From: Lacustribacter sp964460315
GTDB lineage: Bacteria > Pseudomonadota > Gammaproteobacteria > Burkholderiales > Burkholderiaceae_A
Direction of reading: 5' to 3'
Length of the DNA stretch: 64,000 nt
Assembly: GCA_964460315.1 (NCBI GenBank)
Contig: CAYWPQ010000001.1
Location: 1 to 64,000 of the forward strand
Under the pieces are notes generated by a model. The model did not search any database and was not told the DNA's origin. It saw only the letters and a list, made by a program, of their open reading frames with translations. Positions 61,029 to 64,000 of the stretch are shown here, piece after piece; within the stretch, counting starts at the first letter, position 1, and every line of letters begins with the position of its first letter. A program made the position numbers and the translations under genes.

Positions 61029-61623
61029 AAGCACTCCCAATGTCTCCAAACATCACCCGCGGCTGAGTCGAATAGTAAGAACCCCATTTAGCCTGCTGAT
61101 CAACAAGACGCCCTTGGTCCGCCAATCCAAGCGAGACCGGGGAAAAACGCAGGCGTGAAAATGAATTGGCCAGCTCCTGAGTGGCGGTGAAGACGACCCA
61201 TCGAAACTGGCTGAGATAAAGGTAGCGAGTCATGTAAAGAATCAGATCCCGGGCCCGACCTGGCTCCAACGCCGCAAGGTTGCCCACCTCAGCAATGTCG
61301 GATCGCCGAATGATCCGCGTTCGTCCGGTTCGATCAATCTGTTTTTGGATCAACCCATCAACCGGCGCATCGAGGTATTGTTCGAGGAAAGCTTCACGAT
61401 TCGAGAGTCCGGAAAAACCAAGGGCGGATGTCCATCGGCCCGTCGCATTGCGAAGGCCAATCAATACGTCATAAAAGTGATGAACCTCGGCCCCGTAACG
61501 CTCGCGAAAAACCGTTCGAATCAATGACTCCACCTCGCCCCGCTCAGGGTGCTGGCGCCCTACCCACTCCATGGAACCCAGGTTTGATGGGGTTTGAATG
61601 AACTCGAGTGCACTGGTGATCAA
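61003..61623 (-). CDS. Thermostable-hemolysin-family protein
   Basis: 206 residues from TTG 61623, which has GGAGG 7 nt upstream; GTG 61662 is an alternative. The family pattern is clear: SDIAEVGNLAALEPGRARDLI, FRWVVFTATQELANSFSRL, LGLADQGRLV, KWGSYYSTQPRVMFGDIG. The Pfam T_hemolysin name comes from a Vibrio delta-VPH protein; the layout looks to me like a GNAT-type or autoinducer-synthase-like fold rather than a toxin, and there is no signal peptide or membrane segment. First gene of the run, overlapping the ligase by 26 nt. An acyl-transfer role is inference only. Confidence 0.85.
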   Translation of the reverse strand: MITSALEFIQTPSNLGSMEWVGRQHPERGEVESLIRTVFRERYGAEVHHFYDVLIGLRNATGRWTSALGFSGLSNREAFLEQYLDAPVDGLIQKQIDRTGRTRIIRRSDIAEVGNLAALEPGRARDLILYMTRYLYLSQFRWVVFTATQELANSFSRLRFSPVSLGLADQGRLVDQQAKWGSYYSTQPRVMFGDIGSAYAKLQSQA

Positions 61624-61695
61624 GGCGAAACCTCCATACGATGACTGAAGAAGGCCCCACACTAAGCAGCAGAAATTAAGGCAACATTAAGAACC

Positions 61696-62601
61696 ATGAG
61701 CCAATCCCATCACCGCCACGACCCTTTCGACTCGGAGCGTGAGCATGCTGCGCAGCGCATCAGCCTTCGCACGCTGACCATTGCGGTCGCGCTCACACTT
61801 GGGTTTGCGGGGGTCGAATGGGTGGCGGCCCTGATCTCAGGCTCACTGGCACTGATGGCGGATGCCGGCCACATGGTGACGGATGCCAGTGCACTATTTC
61901 TTGCACTCACGGCCCAATGGCTTGCAAGGCGCGGGCCAACGGTCAAGAGCTCTTACGGCGAAGGCCGGATCGAGGCACTTGCGGCCTTTGTGAACTCCCT
62001 GGCCATGCTGGGTCTCGTGGCGTGGATCAGTATCGAAGCCGTTCAGCGGTTTGGAAGCCCACGGAACATCCTGGGCGAAACGGTCATGATCGTGGCGGCC
62101 CTTGGTCTTGTGGTGAACCTCATGGTGGCCTGGGTTCTGTCACGGGACCAGCGAAGCATCAATACTCGGGCTGCTCTTGTGCATGTCATGGGAGACCTAC
62201 TGGGGTCCGTTGCAGCACTTGGCTCGGGCGCCGTGATATGGCTCACTGGCTGGACGCCGATTGACCCTATCCTCTCACTCCTGGTCTGCGGCCTCATTCT
62301 CCGATCCACATGGTCCTTGCTGCGAAGCTCCTACCGAATTCTGATGGAACAGGTACCGGACTCCGTTGACTTCAAAAAGGTCGCCGCCATGCTCGAAGAC
62401 CATCCCAATGTGTCGGAGGTGCACAACCTGCACATCTGGGAAACGAGCCCTGAGCACATCCATCTCACAGCGCATCTGGTGATTCAAGAAATGGCCCTTT
62501 GGCCGGAAACCCTAAGGGAAATTCAGGCCAAGCTTCGTACGCTTCATGGAATCGATCACGCCACGATTCAGCCTGAATTCGACCGCGATCAAAAACCTTG
62601 A
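61696..62601 (+). CDS. Cation diffusion facilitator (CzcD-like) metal exporter
   Basis: 301 residues, six membrane helices. Zn/Co-type transport site: HxxxD in DAGHMVTDAS (helix 2) and in LVHVMGDLLGS (helix 5). A short His-rich N-terminus (SQSHHRHD) and a cytosolic C-terminal domain (VSEVHNLHIWETSPEHIHLTAHL) fit CzcD/ZitB. Exports Zn, Co or Cd against protons. Divergent from the hemolysin-family gene and convergent (13-nt overlap) with the MarR gene. Confidence 0.93.
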   Translation: MSQSHHRHDPFDSEREHAAQRISLRTLTIAVALTLGFAGVEWVAALISGSLALMADAGHMVTDASALFLALTAQWLARRGPTVKSSYGEGRIEALAAFVNSLAMLGLVAWISIEAVQRFGSPRNILGETVMIVAALGLVVNLMVAWVLSRDQRSINTRAALVHVMGDLLGSVAALGSGAVIWLTGWTPIDPILSLLVCGLILRSTWSLLRSSYRILMEQVPDSVDFKKVAAMLEDHPNVSEVHNLHIWETSPEHIHLTAHLVIQEMALWPETLREIQAKLRTLHGIDHATIQPEFDRDQKP

Positions 62602-62981
62602 CGTCGAAGACCCGCTCTCAGCTCTTTGGAAAGCTGCGCAAAAAGGGTGTGTGCCTGATCCGTGGGTCGCACAATTCTGCGCCGTTGGTCGTTGGGGTCA
62701 ACGGTCAGTGAAATGAAGCCCTCCCGCTCCAGCACCGCCAGGCTTTTGTAGATGGTGGCGGGCGACGCAACTTCGGAGGTCATCACGATGGTTTGGATAA
62801 AGAGGTCATCTGCCCCGGAGCGAACATAGATCCACTCCAACAGGCGCTGGCTTAACGCGTCCACTTTCCCGTAACCCACCTGCTTTTCCGCTTCGGCAAG
62901 GATGGCCATGACGTCTGTCCACGTGTTGCCAGTCAGGCTGTGGTTCGCGCGTCCGCCGCGCGTCTTTGAATTAGCTGTCAT
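62589..62981 (-). CDS. MarR-like winged-helix transcriptional regulator
   Basis: 130 residues. Winged helix with SPATIYKSLAVLEREGFISLTVDPNDQRRRIVRPTD, where DPNDQRRR is the MarR wing signature. The N-terminal ~20 residues are polar and unconserved-looking. No cysteine for redox sensing. Start ATG 62981 lacks a good Shine-Dalgarno and sits next to the predicted transcription start, so the mRNA may be leaderless. Ligand and targets unknown; the adjacent palindromes suggest autoregulation. Confidence 0.85.
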   Translation of the reverse strand: MTANSKTRGGRANHSLTGNTWTDVMAILAEAEKQVGYGKVDALSQRLLEWIYVRSGADDLFIQTIVMTSEVASPATIYKSLAVLEREGFISLTVDPNDQRRRIVRPTDQAHTLFAQLSKELRAGLRRQGF

Positions 62982-63017
62982 GACCTAAATTATGGCAATG
63001 TCATGAATCATTGACAT
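62977..63017. promoter_or_regulatory. Promoter and candidate operator of the MarR-like gene
   Basis: On the minus strand ATGTCA-N17-CATAAT forms a fair sigma70 promoter (-10 at 62989-62994). The inverted repeat ATGTCA-N8-TGACAT (62998-63017) covers its -35, and TGTCATGA occurs twice 22 bp apart (62977-62984, 62999-63006), i.e. two helical turns. Confidence 0.5.
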
Positions 63018-63191
63018 AACGCAATGACTTTTTTGATTGACTTTTTTGTCTCGAAAATCGATACTAATTCGAACCCTGATGAGCAGCCAAAAACCCCTGC
63101 CATCAGGACAATAGAGACTCATGGCTCCGAATGGCTGTCACCAGAATGTCCGTTTTTCGATAATTTAACGCTCAGAAATCGACCCAAAACG

Positions 63192-63929
63192 ATGGCCACC
63201 ACCCCCACCGAACGGCTGTTCGCTGTGATGCGTCTTACCGCCGAGCGCGGAGCCATTTCTGCCGTCGATGCGGTTCGCATTCTTGGACTTCCCCGTCCAA
63301 CCGCCTATCGAATCATTGAAAACCTTGAGGCCCTTGGTTTCCTGCAACGACTTCCCTCAAAGGGGGAATACACCATCACCCAAAAGCTTGCCTCGCTTGG
63401 CGCGACCTTTCTCAAGTCGTCGGCCTATGCCATGCCCATTCAAACGCTCCTCTTTGGGCTTTCGGAGGAAATCCAGTCGTGCGCCAACATCGCAGTCCTG
63501 CGCGGCGGACGCGTCGAATTCATCCATGTTTCAGAGCATGCCAACGCGCTCCTAAGATTTGAGCCAGGCATCAAAGGGCCGTTGCACTGCAGCGCTGCAG
63601 GACAAGTCTTTCTGGCCTCGCTTCCTGACAAGAAATTGCTCGAATTTCTTGAAACAGGGCCCTGGGAACGTTACACCGCCAACACCATCACCGAGCCGAA
63701 ACTTCTCGAGCGACGCGTTAAAACCGTTCGTCATGAAGGCTATGCTGTTACCCATACGGAATGGACGGCAGGCGTCACGGCGGCGGCGCTGCCGATTCGA
63801 AACCCAAAGGGTAATGTGGTGGCCACGCTCGGAATCCATTTTTCAGAAAACGAAAAAACGGTTGGCGAGGTCGAGGCACTATTGCCTAAGATGCACTACT
63901 ACGCCGCTCGAATTAGCAAACACTTTTAG
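63192..63929 (+). CDS. IclR-family transcriptional regulator
   Basis: 245 residues from ATG 63192 (MATTPTERLFAVMRLTAE); the frame is open upstream to 63024 but that part looks non-coding. N-terminal winged helix (AISAVDAVRILGLPRPTAYRIIENLEALGFLQR) and a C-terminal GAF-like effector domain (GPLHCSAAGQVFLASLP; GYAVTHTEWTAGVTAAALPI) typical of IclR. No clear Shine-Dalgarno. The target is probably the gene that follows. Confidence 0.92.
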   Translation: MATTPTERLFAVMRLTAERGAISAVDAVRILGLPRPTAYRIIENLEALGFLQRLPSKGEYTITQKLASLGATFLKSSAYAMPIQTLLFGLSEEIQSCANIAVLRGGRVEFIHVSEHANALLRFEPGIKGPLHCSAAGQVFLASLPDKKLLEFLETGPWERYTANTITEPKLLERRVKTVRHEGYAVTHTEWTAGVTAAALPIRNPKGNVVATLGIHFSENEKTVGEVEALLPKMHYYAARISKHF

Positions 63930-63937
63930 TCAGAACC

Positions 63938-64000
63938 ATGACATCGACCCATCCAACCCAGCAACGCCAAGCCGTGCTCAAAAAGCTTGAGCGGCGAATT
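63938..64000 (+). CDS. Start of an unidentified gene running off the window
   Basis: ATG at 63938, 8 nt after the IclR stop, with 21 open codons to the window end (MTSTHPTQQRQAVLKKLERR and on). Too short to assign, and no good Shine-Dalgarno is visible. By position, it is a likely partner or target of the IclR regulator. Confidence 0.45.
   Translation, partial: MTSTHPTQQRQAVLKKLERRI

Noticed and set aside
59536..61049. Two separate genes or a broken synthetase
   Set aside because: The break coincides with an N gap flanked by an exact 40-bp duplicate; collapsing it gives one intact frame.
61003..61623. Secreted hemolysin toxin
   Set aside because: Despite the family name there is no signal peptide, membrane segment or pore-forming motif, and it is coupled to biosynthetic genes.

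Overview
The window looks like the chromosome of a betaproteobacterium of the order Burkholderiales. It carries the sdhCDAB-sdhE-gltA-sucAB-lpdA-zapE block next to divergent mdh-citrate-lyase-like-acnA, a DUF2863 gene, a class I PHB synthase with a phasin, and a betaproteobacterial thrS-infC-rpmI-rplT-pheST-ihfA-merR-tRNA-Pro order. Coding density is very high and many neighbouring genes overlap tail to tail. Two runs of 100 N, one flanked by an exact 40-bp duplication, show that this is a scaffolded draft assembly.

Layout. 1-7.9 kb: the N-terminal part of phaC, pgeF, rluD, bamD, a DinG/YoaA-type helicase, two small unknowns, cysQ and zapE. 7.9-23.7 kb: the TCA-cycle block, with the oxoglutarate dehydrogenase, citrate synthase and succinate dehydrogenase genes on the minus strand and mdh, a CitE-like lyase and acnA on the plus strand, separated by a compact divergent promoter with a 14-bp palindrome. 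23.7-27.9 kb: a five-gene copper (or metal) handling operon: a Cys/His-rich exported protein, a short TolC-like protein, a Tat-exported multicopper oxidase, a cupredoxin and a DUF411-CusF fusion. 27.9-35.4 kb: an EamA transporter, DUF2863, a BtuB-like receptor under a cobalamin riboswitch, an aldo/keto reductase, an esterase lipoprotein and a HTD2/MaoC-like hydratase. 35.4-44.9 kb: a long minus-strand translation block with tRNA-Pro(GGG), merR, ihfA, pheT, pheS, rplT, rpmI, infC (non-AUG start), thrS, tRNA-Val(GAC) and ppx, whose stop codon lies inside the tRNA. 45-52.6 kb: ppk1 behind a Pho box, a divergent iron ABC transporter pair sharing a Fur box, and a Pat-like protein acetyltransferase. 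52.7-55.2 kb: a phasin and rhlE.

55.2-61.6 kb holds the best candidate for an undescribed system. A tightly packed minus-strand run encodes a thermostable-hemolysin-family protein, a stand-alone adenylate-forming acyl ligase, a heme-oxygenase-like putative diiron enzyme, a short-chain dehydrogenase, an exported TPR protein and an OmpR/QseBC-type two-component system. The joins are overlaps or gaps of at most 45 nt. The ligase looks broken by an N gap, but collapsing the duplicated flank restores a single in-frame gene. I infer an acyl-derived small-molecule or lipid-modification pathway with its own regulators; the product cannot be read from the sequence. 61.7-64 kb: a CDF metal exporter, a MarR regulator, an IclR regulator and the first codons of another gene.

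Regulatory signals read directly from the sequence include the riboswitch, the Fur and Pho boxes, the mdh/sdhC promoters, three intrinsic terminators and several palindromes of unknown role.
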